Shown here: positions 1 to 10,077 of the stretch, in pieces
Layout: every line of letters starts with the position of its first letter
How positions within the stretch are numbered: the stretch's first letter is position 1
Source: an uncultured Oscillospiraceae bacterium
GTDB lineage: Bacteria; Bacillota; Clostridia; Oscillospirales; Oscillospiraceae
Length of the DNA: 64,000 nucleotides
Assembly (NCBI GenBank): GCA_905233385.1
Contig: CAJOEH010000018.1
Coordinates: 1-64,000, forward strand
Direction of reading: 5' to 3'
The notes under the pieces: model-generated
What the model was told of the DNA's origin: nothing
What the model saw: the letters and a program-made list of their open reading frames with translations, nothing else
Databases searched by the model: none
Translations under genes and position numbers: made by a program

Positions 1-1262
1 CGGGTGAATTCCTCCGGCACGGCGGAGAAGAGCGCGGCGGCGGATCGCAGGAGCGCCGCGTCCAGCGGCGCGTTTTCCTTCGCGCTGCGCGGCAGGATCC
101 CCTGCGCCTTGCACCACGCCATCGCGCCGCTGTACCGCGAGCGGTAGGCGCGGTTTCCGGCCTGCAGCTGCTTTAGCCTCTCGTCCACCGCCGCTTCGCG
201 CGGCGCGGCGAGCATGGCAAATTCGCCGCAGGTCATGGGGTTATCCGGCCGGAGCGTGTTGTCGGAGTAGGCGATCGCGCGCGTCTGCGCCAGCGCGCGG
301 AAGGTCTCGAAATCGGGGTCGTCCGCGCCGACGTCGGCGAATGGCGAGCGTTCCAGAAGCTCCTGCACCGTGACCACGCGGTAGCCGGCGTTCGTCAGCA
401 TTTCAAGCTGCCGGCGCAGGCCGATCGTGACCGGGGTGCGCAGCGCCATATTGCAGCCGTCCTTCTGGAAAATGATCTGTCCGCAGAAGAAGTCGGGGTC
501 TTCCTCCAGCTTCTTCTGCATCGGCAGGACCATCTCGTCGACCTCGGCCTCCAACGGGCTTTCGGATTTAGAGGGCAGCCAGCCCGCGCCGTCGAAGGAC
601 GCGGCGAGGTAGAGATAGCCCAGTTTCTCATAGGCGTCGTAGGAGGTGAACGTGCCGTCGATGCGGTCGACGTAGTGCGGCGGGCGGCTCATGCGCATGG
701 AATAGCCGTACTGCCCGCGCAGGAGCTGATCCAGCGAGGACAGATCGTTCACCACGCTGTCCAGACTGCCGAAGATATGGCGCTTGCCGTAGACGAAGGA
801 CTTTTTGCCGAACAGGACGTGGCGGTAGCCGTGATTCGTGATCTGGTGTCCCTCGCGGATGATGCGCTCGACGAGCTGCGGACAGCGCAGCGCGCCGCCG
901 TGCTCGTCCTGCCCGAAGGCGGGATAGTGGTCGTAGGCGACGCCGCCCCAGGCGGGCGTACCGATCGCGCCGGCGACGTCGGGGTAGTTCTCCGCCGTCG
1001 TGCCGACGACGTCGAAGGTGCCCTTGGCGTTGTATTCGTCGAGGACGTCCAGCAGGACGTCGGTCAGGGCTTTGCCGCCGTAGAGGTCGGGCGCGGCGGG
1101 CAGGTCCATCGGGCCGTCGTCAAAGGTCATGGCGCAGACGCGCTCGGCCGTTTTGACGCGCTCGATCCTGCGGCAGTAGCCGACGTAGACCTTCGGCTCC
1201 GGGAGAAGGACGGACTTTGCGAACTTTTTCACTTTCTTGCCGATTCTTACAAAGGTACTCAT
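1..1262 (-). CDS. Polysaccharide deacetylase family protein (3' end outside the window)
   Basis: Minus-strand translation from ATG at 1262: MSTFVRIGKKVKKFAKSVLLPEPKVYVGYCRRIERVKTAERVCAMTFDDGPMDLPAAPD...; TFDDGP is the NodB/CE4 motif; no stop before the window edge. Confidence 0.8.
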   Translation of the reverse strand, partial: MSTFVRIGKKVKKFAKSVLLPEPKVYVGYCRRIERVKTAERVCAMTFDDGPMDLPAAPDLYGGKALTDVLLDVLDEYNAKGTFDVVGTTAENYPDVAGAIGTPAWGGVAYDHYPAFGQDEHGGALRCPQLVERIIREGHQITNHGYRHVLFGKKSFVYGKRHIFGSLDSVVNDLSSLDQLLRGQYGYSMRMSRPPHYVDRIDGTFTSYDAYEKLGYLYLAASFDGAGWLPSKSESPLEAEVDEMVLPMQKKLEEDPDFFCGQIIFQKDGCNMALRTPVTIGLRRQLEMLTNAGYRVVTVQELLERSPFADVGADDPDFETFRALAQTRAIAYSDNTLRPDNPMTCGEFAMLAAPREAAVDERLKQLQAGNRAYRSRYSGAMAWCKAQGILPRSAKENAPLDAALLRSAAALFSAVPEEFT

Positions 1263-2029
1263 TGAAACCACCCTTTCACCGCGCGCAGCAAGCAAAGGCC
1301 CGCGTAGACGCACCATTTCAGATAGGATCGCGGCCCGGCGTTCGCCGTCCGCAGACGGGTCAGCCGGCTCTGCGCCAGCGCCGTATGGCAGCACTTTCCG
1401 CAGTGATGCGACAGGGGAGAAGCCAACGCGGCGCGCAGCGCGTCCGCGGTCAGGCGCTCCGCTTCCACTTCGACGTAAGCGCCGCCGATCTCGCGCTTCG
1501 TGTGCGCGTCGCTGCCCGCCGTCGTCAGTACGGGACGGGAGAACCGCTCCGCCGCGGCGCGGGCGAGGTCGTTCGCGTTCCTGCGCTTTTTCGTCGCGCG
1601 GCTGTTGCAGATCTCGACGCCGTCCAGCAGAAATTCGTTCTCCGCGATCCGCGCGGAGATCTCCTCCACGCTGCGCTGGGTCAATTCATACGGATGGGCG
1701 AGGACGGCGATCCCGCCGGCGGCGCGGATCGCGGCGGAGGCGTCGGCCAGCCGGACGCGACCGGTCTCCTCGCCGGGGACGGCGACCCGCTCGCGCAGGA
1801 AGAGCCCCAGCAGATGCCCGGCCTCCGTGGAGTATTCCACGCCGGGAAGGAGCAGAACGCCGCCGCGCAGCGGCCGGTCGAAGACCTCCTGCGGCGCGCA
1901 GCGGTTGTGATCGCAGACGGCGATCGCGTCGATATGTTTCTCTTTCGCTTTTCGGACGGCCTGCGCGAGCGTGACGCGGCTGTCCGGCGAGGCCTCGGTA
2001 TGCAGATGCAGATCCAGCCGGTAGGTCAT
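1259..2029 (-). CDS. PHP domain metal-dependent phosphoesterase
   Basis: MTYRLDLHLHTEASPDSRVTL...DAIAVCDHN...VLAHPYE...GSDAH motifs; overlaps neighbours by 4 nt on both sides. Confidence 0.85.
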   Translation of the reverse strand: MTYRLDLHLHTEASPDSRVTLAQAVRKAKEKHIDAIAVCDHNRCAPQEVFDRPLRGGVLLLPGVEYSTEAGHLLGLFLRERVAVPGEETGRVRLADASAAIRAAGGIAVLAHPYELTQRSVEEISARIAENEFLLDGVEICNSRATKKRRNANDLARAAAERFSRPVLTTAGSDAHTKREIGGAYVEVEAERLTADALRAALASPLSHHCGKCCHTALAQSRLTRLRTANAGPRSYLKWCVYAGLCLLRAVKGWFQ

Positions 2030-3165
2030 ACGCCGCCTCCTTTCCCGCGGACGGTCAGATAGAGATAGCGCCAGAACGGCTTCTGATCCGTGAAGCGGAA
2101 CAGCGCCTCCTTGGCGCGGAACACGTCCGCAAATCCGCTCCCGACGTCCTTCCAGCGGCCTTTCTTCAGGCAGGACAGGCAGGCAAGCGTGTCGTTCAGG
2201 ACGAAACGCATCCGTTTGCCGCGCCGGAAGTCCTTGTCGGGCGCAGAGAAGACCTCTCCCGCTGCGGCGCGGACATAATCCTCCGCGAAGCGGCTGCCGC
2301 AGACCTCGGTCAGCGGGAAGCTGCCCCAGATGCGCGGGTTGATCTCCAGCACGCGGTCGCCCTTGAATTCGACCATTGCGATGCCGGTGAAGTCGAGCGC
2401 GCGAAGCAGGCGGACGGCGCGCTCCGCGAGCGTTTCGTCGAACCAGCTGATACAGCAGGCGGACGGGCCGCCGGTGATCGGGTATTCGCGGATGCGCCGG
2501 TGCCCCATCAGGCAGACGGGAGCGTGGGCCTTGTCCATCACCACGCAGATCCCGCAGCCGTCGCCGGAAACGCGCTCCTGCACCACGGGGCAGGGGTCGT
2601 AGGCGGACATTTTTTTGTACGCTTCGGCAAATTCCGCGTCGTTTTCCGCGGAAGCGTAGCGCTGTTCGGCGTGCAGGCCGAGCTTTTCGCCGCAGCGCGG
2701 TTTGAGGAAGACCGGGTAGCGCGGCGGCAGTCTGCCGTCCGCGCAGTCGAACTCCTCCGGCACGGGCACGCCGATCTTTCGCGCGGTCTGCGCGACCGTG
2801 CGCTTGTCGTTGGCGGCGTCGAGCACGTCCGGCGGGGAAACGAGAAAGTCGCAGACTTCGTCGAATCTCGCCGCATTGCGCGACAGCGCGGCGAGGGTGT
2901 CCGCGCCGATCGGGAAGAGCACGGGCCGCTCGTATTCCCTGCACAGGGCGAGCAGGCGGTCCGCGTAGGCTTCGTCCTTCACCGAGCCCTCCAGCGTCAC
3001 ACAGCGGCTGACATAGCGCGTGGAAAACGCGGCGGGTTTCTTCGGCGATTCGCGCGCCGTCTGGACGGCGACGACCTCGAAACCGGCCTTCCGTAACGGA
3101 CGAATGACCGCTAACGCCGTGCGGTATCGAACGTCAGTTACGATTACTACAGGCATAGCGGTCAC
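2026..3165 (-). CDS. ATP-grasp domain protein (carbamoyl-phosphate synthase-like)
   Basis: ORF 379 aa; ATP-grasp features YPVFLKPRCGEKLGLHAE...VQERVSGDG...MVEFKGDRVLEINPRIWGS. Confidence 0.8.
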   Translation of the reverse strand: MTAMPVVIVTDVRYRTALAVIRPLRKAGFEVVAVQTARESPKKPAAFSTRYVSRCVTLEGSVKDEAYADRLLALCREYERPVLFPIGADTLAALSRNAARFDEVCDFLVSPPDVLDAANDKRTVAQTARKIGVPVPEEFDCADGRLPPRYPVFLKPRCGEKLGLHAEQRYASAENDAEFAEAYKKMSAYDPCPVVQERVSGDGCGICVVMDKAHAPVCLMGHRRIREYPITGGPSACCISWFDETLAERAVRLLRALDFTGIAMVEFKGDRVLEINPRIWGSFPLTEVCGSRFAEDYVRAAAGEVFSAPDKDFRRGKRMRFVLNDTLACLSCLKKGRWKDVGSGFADVFRAKEALFRFTDQKPFWRYLYLTVRGKGGGV

Positions 3166-3195
3166 TCCTTTAGTTAAATATGGGATATGTTTGCG

Positions 3196-4881
3196 TTACT
3201 GCGCTTCGGCGGAGATCAGATAGTAATATACCGGCTGGCCGCCGTTGACGACGGAGACCTCGGCGTGCGGGCAGCGCTCGGTGAAGATCGCTGCGGCGGC
3301 GTTCGCCTGTTTTTCGGTGATGTCCGCGCCGTAGTAGATCGTGATGAACTCGCTGTCCTCGTCCTTGAGCTTGTCCGCCAGGGCGCACAGCAGCTTGTTC
3401 ACGTCGGGATCGTTGCCGAAGAGGCTGCTGCCGTAGAGGGCGAGGTACTCGCCCGCGTGGATGTCGTGGCCGTCGAAGTCGGAGTCACGCGCGGCGTAGG
3501 TGATCTGCATCGTGGTGACGTTCTGCATCGCCATCTTCATCGTGGAGACGATGTCCTGCTCTTCCGCGTTGGGATCGAACATCAGCAGGGCGGAAATGCC
3601 CTGCGGCACGGTCTTGGAGGGGATGACGACGACCTTCTTTTCGGTCAGACGCACGGTCTGCTCAGCCGCCATGATGATGTTCTTGTTGTTCGGGAAGACG
3701 AAGACGATCTCGGACGGGGTGGCGTTGATCGCCTCCAAAATGTCCTGCGTGGAGGGGTTCATGGTCTGACCGCCCTCGATGATGTTGTCCGCGCCGAGCT
3801 CGCGGAACACGTCCGCGAGACCCGCGCCCGCGCATACGGCGACGACGCCGTACTTCTTCTCCGGCGCGGCGACGCCCTTCGGGGCTTCTTCCTCTTCTTC
3901 GTCCTCTTCCAGATCGTCCGTGCTGCGCGCCTTTCTGCCTGCGGCGAGATCGTCGTGCTGCATCTGCATGTTCTCGATCTTCGCGAGCTCTAATGTGCCG
4001 AACTTCTGCGCGCGGGTCAGGGCGGCCCATGGGATGTTCGTATGGACGTGCACCTTGAACGCTTCGTCGTCCTCGCCGATCACGATGCTGTCGCCGATCG
4101 TGTCCAGATAGCGGCGCAGCGGGGTGAGGTCGATATCCTCCTTTGCCTTGCGGACAATGAAGACCGTGTCGTAGGCGAAGGTGATATCCTCGGTGTCAAA
4201 GTCGGTGAAATCGGCCTGCTCCTTGGCGGAAGCGGCGGCGGGCGCGGCTTCGATCTTTTCGCCGCGGCAGACCGCCAGCATGGCCTCGAGCATATAGACC
4301 CAGCCCTTGCCGCCGGCGTCGACGACGCTGGCCTTCTCGAGCACGGGATTCTGATGAATGGTCTGCGCCAGCGCCTCTTCTGCGGAGGCGAAGGCGGCCG
4401 CGAGGACGGCTTCAAAGGAGCCGTCCTGCTCTGCGGAGGCGAACGCGTCCTCCGCGGAGACGCGCGCAACGGTCAGGATCGTGCCCTCCGTGGGCTTCAT
4501 GACCGCCTTGTAGGCGGCTTCCACGCCGCCCTGCAGCGCGATCGCCAGCTGCACGCCGTCGCATTCCTCCATGCCCTTGAGGCTCTTGGAGATGCCGCGC
4601 AGCAGCAGCGACAGGATGACGCCCGAGTTGCCTCTCGCGCCGCGCAGCATCGCCGAAGCGGCGACGTCCGCGACCTTCGTCAGCGGCGCGTCCTTGAGCT
4701 TGCGCAGCTCCGTGGAGGCGGTGTTGAGCGTCATGCTCATATTGGTGCCCGTGTCGCCGTCGGGGACGGGGAACACGTTGAGCTCGTTGATCTGCTGTTT
4801 ATGTTTCTCTACAACGGCGGCGGCGCCGATCAGCATCTCCAGCAGCGCCTGGCCGTCGATTTTGGTTCTCAATCCGGACAC
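3196..4881 (-). CDS. DAK2 domain protein (YloV/FakA-like fatty acid kinase subunit)
   Basis: ORF 561 aa; N-terminal NELNVFPVPDGDTGTNMSMT is the DAK2 signature; directly follows an Asp23 gene as in many Firmicutes. Confidence 0.85.
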   Translation of the reverse strand: MSGLRTKIDGQALLEMLIGAAAVVEKHKQQINELNVFPVPDGDTGTNMSMTLNTASTELRKLKDAPLTKVADVAASAMLRGARGNSGVILSLLLRGISKSLKGMEECDGVQLAIALQGGVEAAYKAVMKPTEGTILTVARVSAEDAFASAEQDGSFEAVLAAAFASAEEALAQTIHQNPVLEKASVVDAGGKGWVYMLEAMLAVCRGEKIEAAPAAASAKEQADFTDFDTEDITFAYDTVFIVRKAKEDIDLTPLRRYLDTIGDSIVIGEDDEAFKVHVHTNIPWAALTRAQKFGTLELAKIENMQMQHDDLAAGRKARSTDDLEEDEEEEEAPKGVAAPEKKYGVVAVCAGAGLADVFRELGADNIIEGGQTMNPSTQDILEAINATPSEIVFVFPNNKNIIMAAEQTVRLTEKKVVVIPSKTVPQGISALLMFDPNAEEQDIVSTMKMAMQNVTTMQITYAARDSDFDGHDIHAGEYLALYGSSLFGNDPDVNKLLCALADKLKDEDSEFITIYYGADITEKQANAAAAIFTERCPHAEVSVVNGGQPVYYYLISAEAQ

Positions 4882-4888
4882 CCGCCTT

Positions 4889-5242
4889 TCAATCGACCAT
4901 CATGGAGTCGATGATGACGTTGACGTCGCGCACCTCGGTATCGGTCTGCTGGGAGACCATATAGCGCACCTCGGAGACAATGGAGTTGCCCAGAGCGGGA
5001 ATGTTGACGCCCTGATCGATCATGATATGCAGGTCGATGGAGATCGTATCGTCGTCGTTCACGGTCACGAGCACGCCCTTCGCCATGGATTCGCGGCGAA
5101 GCAGATGCACGAGGCCGTCCGCGACGGAGCGGATCGCCATGCCCTTGACGCCGAAGCAGTTGGTCGCGGCGTTGCCCGCGATCTTGGTGTAGACGGAATT
5201 GCTGACAGCAATGCTGCCCAGTTCGTTTTCACGGCGGATCAT
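4889..5242 (-). CDS. Asp23/Gls24 family envelope stress response protein
   Basis: ORF 117 aa; GSIAVSNSVYTKIAGNAATNCFGVKGMA...VSEVRYMVSQQTDTEVRDVNVIIDSM typical of Asp23. Confidence 0.85.
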   Translation of the reverse strand: MIRRENELGSIAVSNSVYTKIAGNAATNCFGVKGMAIRSVADGLVHLLRRESMAKGVLVTVNDDDTISIDLHIMIDQGVNIPALGNSIVSEVRYMVSQQTDTEVRDVNVIIDSMMVD

Positions 5243-5254
5243 AAGAGTACCTCC

Positions 5255-6820
5255 TTAAATCATGCTGGCTTCCCAGCAGTCGGGCGCTTGCAGGCCCAGC
5301 AGGGTCGCGACCGTCGGCGCGACGTTCGCGAGGCCGAAATGACCTTCCTTTAACGTGTATCTCGTGTCCTTGTCGTAGACGATGAAGGGGACGGGATTGA
5401 GACTGTGGGCGGTGCGGATCGAGGTCTTGCCCTTCTTGGTCTCCGTCATCTGGTCGGCGTTGCCGTGGTCGGCGGTGACCAGGACGGTGTATCCGAGGCG
5501 GTCGGCCGCTTCCAGAATGCGGCGCACGCTCTCGTCCACGCATTCCATCGCGGTGACGACGGCCTCCATCACGCCGGTGTGGCCGACCATGTCGCCGTTC
5601 GGGAAGTTGCAGCGCAGGAAGTCGTATTTCTTAGACTCCATCGCCGCGATCATGTGATCGGTGATCTCCTTGGACTTCATCGCGGGCGCGAGCTCGAAGG
5701 GGATGACGTCCGAGGGGATCTCCTCGTAGGTCTCCAGACTTTCGTCGACCTTGCCGGAGCGGTTGCCGTTCCAGAAGTAGGTCACGTGGCCGTATTTCTG
5801 CGTCTCGGACAGGGCGTATTCGCGGATGCCGTGGGCGCAGAGGAGCTCGGTCAGCGTGTTCTTGATGACGGGCGGCTGCACGAGATAGTGCGAGGGAATG
5901 TGCAGGTCGCCGTCGTATTCGAGCATACCCGCGAAATGCACGCCGGTGTAGTCGCCGCGGTCGAACTTGTCGAAGTCCTTGCGGTCGAAGGCGAGGGAGA
6001 TCTCCTGCGCGCGGTCGCCGCGGAAGTTATAGAGCACGACGCTGTCGCCGTTCGCGATCTTCGCAACGGGCTCGCCGTTCTCCGCAATCACGAAGCCGGG
6101 CAGATCCTGGTCGATGCAGCCGAGCTCCGCGCGGTAGGTCTCGATCGCCGCTTTCGCGGAGGGGAACCGGCGGCCGACGCCCTGCACGTGGATCTTCCAG
6201 CCGGCCTCGACCATCGCCCAGTTGGCCTCGTAGCGGTCCATCGTGATCTGCATTCTGCCGCCGCCGGAGGCGATGCGGTAGTCGCAGCCGTCCGTACGGA
6301 GCTCCGCGAGCACGTCCTCTAACTGCTGCACGTATTCCAGCGCCGAGGTGGCGGGCACGTCGCGGCCGTCCAGCAGGATGTGGCAGTAGACCTTCTTCAC
6401 GCCCTCTTTCTTCGCCTGGCGGAGCAGGGCGATCAGGTGGCTGATGTTGGAATGCACGTTGCCGTCCGAGAGCAGACCGAGGAAGTGGAACGCCCTGCCG
6501 CCGTCCACGCAGTTGGAGACGAGCTCCTTCCACGTTTCAGATGCGAACAGCGCGCCGTTCTCGATCGACTCGCCGACGAGCTTCGCGCCCTGGGAATAGA
6601 CCTGTCCGCAGCCGAGCGCGTTGTGGCCGACTTCGGAGTTGCCCATGTCGTCATCGCTGGGCAGACCGACCGCCGTGCCGTGCGCCTTCAGCCAGGTGTA
6701 GGGGCAGGTATCGAAAAGACGGTCAAGCGTGGGAGTCTTCGCGACCGCAACGGCGTCGCCGCTGCCGCCGTCGCCCTTGCCGACGCCGTCCATGATCACA
6801 AGTACAACGGGTTTCTTCAC
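5255..6820 (-). CDS. gpmI: 2,3-bisphosphoglycerate-independent phosphoglycerate mutase
   Basis: ORF 521 aa; VLVIMDGVG...NSEVGHNALGCGQVY...VTADHGNADQM...AHSLNPVPFI. Confidence 0.93.
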   Translation of the reverse strand: MKKPVVLVIMDGVGKGDGGSGDAVAVAKTPTLDRLFDTCPYTWLKAHGTAVGLPSDDDMGNSEVGHNALGCGQVYSQGAKLVGESIENGALFASETWKELVSNCVDGGRAFHFLGLLSDGNVHSNISHLIALLRQAKKEGVKKVYCHILLDGRDVPATSALEYVQQLEDVLAELRTDGCDYRIASGGGRMQITMDRYEANWAMVEAGWKIHVQGVGRRFPSAKAAIETYRAELGCIDQDLPGFVIAENGEPVAKIANGDSVVLYNFRGDRAQEISLAFDRKDFDKFDRGDYTGVHFAGMLEYDGDLHIPSHYLVQPPVIKNTLTELLCAHGIREYALSETQKYGHVTYFWNGNRSGKVDESLETYEEIPSDVIPFELAPAMKSKEITDHMIAAMESKKYDFLRCNFPNGDMVGHTGVMEAVVTAMECVDESVRRILEAADRLGYTVLVTADHGNADQMTETKKGKTSIRTAHSLNPVPFIVYDKDTRYTLKEGHFGLANVAPTVATLLGLQAPDCWEASMI

Positions 6821-6896
6821 GTCCGATATACCTCCATTTTAATTTCTGTGCTATATTTTACTACATTTTACAGAATAGTACAATATCTAATTTATA

Positions 6897-6928
6897 AAAA
6901 AAGCCCTGCAGGAGGACCTGCAGGGCAA
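6897..6928. terminator. Intrinsic terminator hairpin
   Basis: GCCCTGCAGG AGGA CCTGCAGGGC perfect 10-bp stem flanked by A/T tracts, 3' of the 6937-7866 minus-strand gene. Confidence 0.7.
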
Positions 6929-6936
6929 AATTGCGG

Positions 6937-7866
6937 TTATTTCAGCACTTTGATGTTGGCGCCGGAGGTCTCCCGCTTCGTCCTGGCGAGCAGACCGATA
7001 ACGCTCAGCGCGGCGAACAGCAGACCGAGGAGGAAATCCTTGAGGACCGCCGCGCGGACCTCGGAGTATTCTTTGATCAGCGAGACGAACGTCTTGAATG
7101 GTAAGCCCGGGATCTCCTTGAGGCAGGAGACGTACTCGCCGAGCAGGGTGCCGATGATCACGCAGAGCAGGATCACGACGATCAGAATGGCCAGCTTTCC
7201 CTTGCCCTCTTTGCCCTTGAAGAGCGCGTAGCCCTTGTTGGCAAAGAAGCCGATCAGGAAGCCGACGATGCCGGCGATGAACCCGACGTACATCACGCCC
7301 GCCCAGATCAGCGAGCCGAGCAGTCCGCCGAGCAGCGCCCCGATAAAGCCTGTCAGATAGCTGCCGGTCAGATTTTCTCTGACGGTTTCCTCGTTGCTGC
7401 GGATGATCTGCGTCTTGGAGTTCAGGCAGCTTTCGTGCATGTAGTACGGCAGACCGTCGATGACGACCCACGTTCCGCTGCCGGCGGTCATGCCGCCGCA
7501 GTGCGTGCAGACGTCCGCCGCCGCGCCGTACTGCGGAAGCTGCGGCAGCAGCCAGTCCAGGAATTCTCCGATCAGCGTCATCGTTCCGGCCTTGTCGGTG
7601 AAAACGAGGATCAACTGATTGTCGCGGTACTCTCTGGCCTGGATGCGGAAATGGGTCACGACGTCGCCGCTGCCCAGCAGGGCCTCAAACGCCGCTTTCC
7701 GCTCGTCGTCGGTGAAGCGGGAGACCAGGAACAGCCGTTTGATATTCTGCCCGTCGTCCAGCGCGATCCTGTAACCGTACAGCGCGCCGTAGGCGAAGCC
7801 GCCGTTCACGGCCAGTCCGTGCGATTTCGCGTATTTCTTCAGTGCGGGTCCGACCAATCGAAACAC
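6937..7866 (-). CDS. Uncharacterised multi-pass membrane protein with cysteine pair
   Basis: ORF 309 aa; soluble N-terminus with CTHCGG, C-terminal hydrophobic segments. Confidence 0.65.
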   Translation of the reverse strand: MFRLVGPALKKYAKSHGLAVNGGFAYGALYGYRIALDDGQNIKRLFLVSRFTDDERKAAFEALLGSGDVVTHFRIQAREYRDNQLILVFTDKAGTMTLIGEFLDWLLPQLPQYGAAADVCTHCGGMTAGSGTWVVIDGLPYYMHESCLNSKTQIIRSNEETVRENLTGSYLTGFIGALLGGLLGSLIWAGVMYVGFIAGIVGFLIGFFANKGYALFKGKEGKGKLAILIVVILLCVIIGTLLGEYVSCLKEIPGLPFKTFVSLIKEYSEVRAAVLKDFLLGLLFAALSVIGLLARTKRETSGANIKVLK

Positions 7867-8002
7867 CTCCGATAGTTTTTTATTCTTTGCTCATTGTATC
7901 ATTGCCGGACGGAAAAGTCAAACGCGCAATAAAGCAAAAGCCTGACGGAAAACCGTCAGGCGGAATAATTCCAAATTTTGCTTGAGCTTGATGCTCCTCG
8001 GC

Positions 8003-8272
8003 TTACATCGCGTTCTTCTTCAGGGTCATGCTGCTCTTCTTGCGGGCGGCATTGTTCTTGTGAAGGATCCCCTTGGTCACGGCCTTGTCGACGGCGACGA
8101 CTGCTGCGGTATACGCGGTAGCGGCCTCGGCCTTGTCACCGGAAGCGACAGCGGCGTCGAACTTCTTGATGGAGGTCTTGAGCGCGGACTTTTCCATCTT
8201 GTTCTTCTCGTTGGCGATGCGGGACAGAGAAACTCTCTTCTTCGCGGATTTGATGTTGGGCATGAATTGCAC
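8003..8272 (-). CDS. rpsT: 30S ribosomal protein S20
   Basis: MQFMPNIKSAKKRVSLSRIANEKNKMEKSALKTSIKKFD...; upstream RBS GAGGAGG. Confidence 0.93.
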   Translation of the reverse strand: MQFMPNIKSAKKRVSLSRIANEKNKMEKSALKTSIKKFDAAVASGDKAEAATAYTAAVVAVDKAVTKGILHKNNAARKKSSMTLKKNAM

Positions 8273-8929
8273 CTCCTCGTACGGTGATATCTATGAAATC
8301 CGTTCTTTTTTTCACGCAGTTATTGATTATAGCGGGGAAAGTCAATAAAATCAATAGTTTTTTTGCAAAAAGGCGAAAAAATTTTTCCCGCCGCGCGGCA
8401 AAGCGAAAACGCCCGAAAACGGTCAAATTGGAATCATCGTCAATCTGCGAAAAACGGGTGGGGAAGTTGCACAATCGCGCTTTTTCTGCGAAAAAGCATT
8501 ATGTAAACTGGACATTCAGACCATGCAGTCAGATTTGCACAGGCGGGGTTGTGCAGAAACCTGTGCAGAATGTGCAGAACTCTTGCAATTCAAAGGCATT
8601 TTTGCCATCCGACCGCATACGGACCGGTTGAATGCGGTGAATATTTGCGCCGTTATCGGACATGCACAGGTTGCGATAATTGCGTTATTTTTGGCATAAG
8701 AAATCATTATGTAAACCGCCGTCTGACGTTATGCGTCGAAAAAGTTGGGATTTTCCGTCTTCCGATCGAGGTTTTGCGGCAATCTAAAGAGACATTCCTT
8801 TCACGTTCCGCGAAGCGTCCGTCGAAGTGACGAATTTTTACAAATTCCGCGATCCGCCGCAAAAAACGGCGGGAATGAAAACCGATTCTTGGGAAATACT
8901 GTGAGTGATACAACACTCGGAGGACGGTT

Positions 8930-9709
8930 ATGCAGGGAAAGGTAGAGATCTGCGGCGTCAACACGGCGCGGCTGAAAACGCTGAAAAACGAGGAGATGGT
9001 GCGGCTGCTCCGCCTGTCGCAGCAGGGGGACGAAAACGCCAGGCAGCAGCTCATCGAGGGAAATCTGCGGCTGGTGCTGTCGGTCATCCAGAAATTTCTG
9101 GGCAGGGGCGAGAACCCGGACGACCTGTTCCAGGTCGGCTGCGTGGGCCTGCTCAAGGCGATCGCAAATTTCAACACGGAGCTGGACGTGCGCTTCAGCA
9201 CCTACGGCGTGCCGATGATCGAGGGCGAGGTCAAGCGCTATCTGCGCGACTACAGCCCTCTGCGCGTGTCGCGCAGCGTGCGCGACACGGCGTACCGCAT
9301 TTTGCAGTGCAAGGAAGCGATGCTCGCCGAGGGCACCCGCGAGCCGACGCTCGAGGAGATCGCGAACCGGCTGGAGCTCAGCACGGAGACGGTCTCGAAC
9401 GCGATGGACGCGATCGCCGCGCCGGTCTCGCTCTACGAGCCGGTCTATTCCGACGGCGGCGATCCGCTGACGGTGATGGATCAGGTGCGCGACACCAAAA
9501 ACACCGACGAGAAGTGGCTCGAGCGCATCGCCCTGCGCGAGGCGATCTCCGGCCTCAACCCGCGCGAGAAGCGCATTTTAGCCCTGCGCTTCTTCGACGG
9601 CAAGACGCAGATGGAGGTCGCGGGTCTGGTCGGCATCTCGCAGGCACAGGTCTCGCGCCTGGAAAAGAACGCCATCACCACGCTTCGCAAAGCCATCTGC
9701 GTATCATAA
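8930..9709 (+). CDS. sigG: RNA polymerase sporulation-specific sigma factor SigG
   Basis: KVEICGVNTARLKTLKNEEMVRLL...NPDDLFQVGCVGLLKAIANF...STYGVPMIEGEVKRYLRD; diagnostic N-terminus of SigG. Confidence 0.92.
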   Translation: MQGKVEICGVNTARLKTLKNEEMVRLLRLSQQGDENARQQLIEGNLRLVLSVIQKFLGRGENPDDLFQVGCVGLLKAIANFNTELDVRFSTYGVPMIEGEVKRYLRDYSPLRVSRSVRDTAYRILQCKEAMLAEGTREPTLEEIANRLELSTETVSNAMDAIAAPVSLYEPVYSDGGDPLTVMDQVRDTKNTDEKWLERIALREAISGLNPREKRILALRFFDGKTQMEVAGLVGISQAQVSRLEKNAITTLRKAICVS

Positions 9710-9715
9710 CCGGAG

Positions 9716-9868
9716 AATGAAGACGCCCTGTCAGGGCGAATGAAGACGCTTCGCTAATGAAGAAATGAGGCGTCTTCGCTTCATTCGGCAGCGCAGCTGC
9801 CGTCTTCATTCACGAGATTCACGAGCGCAGCGAGTTCTTCATTCGTCGGCAAAGCCGACATCTTCATT
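9716..9868. repeat. Array of variable palindromes separated by AATGAAGA / TCTTCATT linkers
   Basis: AATGAAGA at 9716, 9739, 9756 and its reverse complement TCTTCATT at 9803, 9836, 9861; intervening palindromes such as CGCCCTGtCAGGGCG and CGGCAGCgcaGCTGCCG. Confidence 0.85.
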
Positions 9869-9888
9869 ATGATAAGATAAAAAGCAGA

Positions 9889-9915
9889 CTGAATTTGCAT
9901 TCAGCCTGCTTTTCA
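9889..9915 (+). terminator. Hairpin downstream of sigG and the palindrome array
   Basis: AAAAGCAGactGAATttgcATTCagcCTGCTTTT imperfect hairpin with T run. Confidence 0.6.
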
Positions 9916-10077
9916 TTTCGTACGCGGTTCCTCGCTGCACGAACGCTCGATGAACACTTCCTAATGACTGCCCGCGGAAAGAAATGGCTTGACTTGCCGC
10001 CGCATAATCTTTATAATGTTAAATGGGGATATACGGAACATATCTCTCGCTTAGTCATACGAAACGGAGTATAACAT

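Noticed and set aside
9716-9868. CRISPR array
   Set aside because: Linkers are only 8 nt, invert halfway, and 'spacers' are themselves palindromes; no cas genes in the window.
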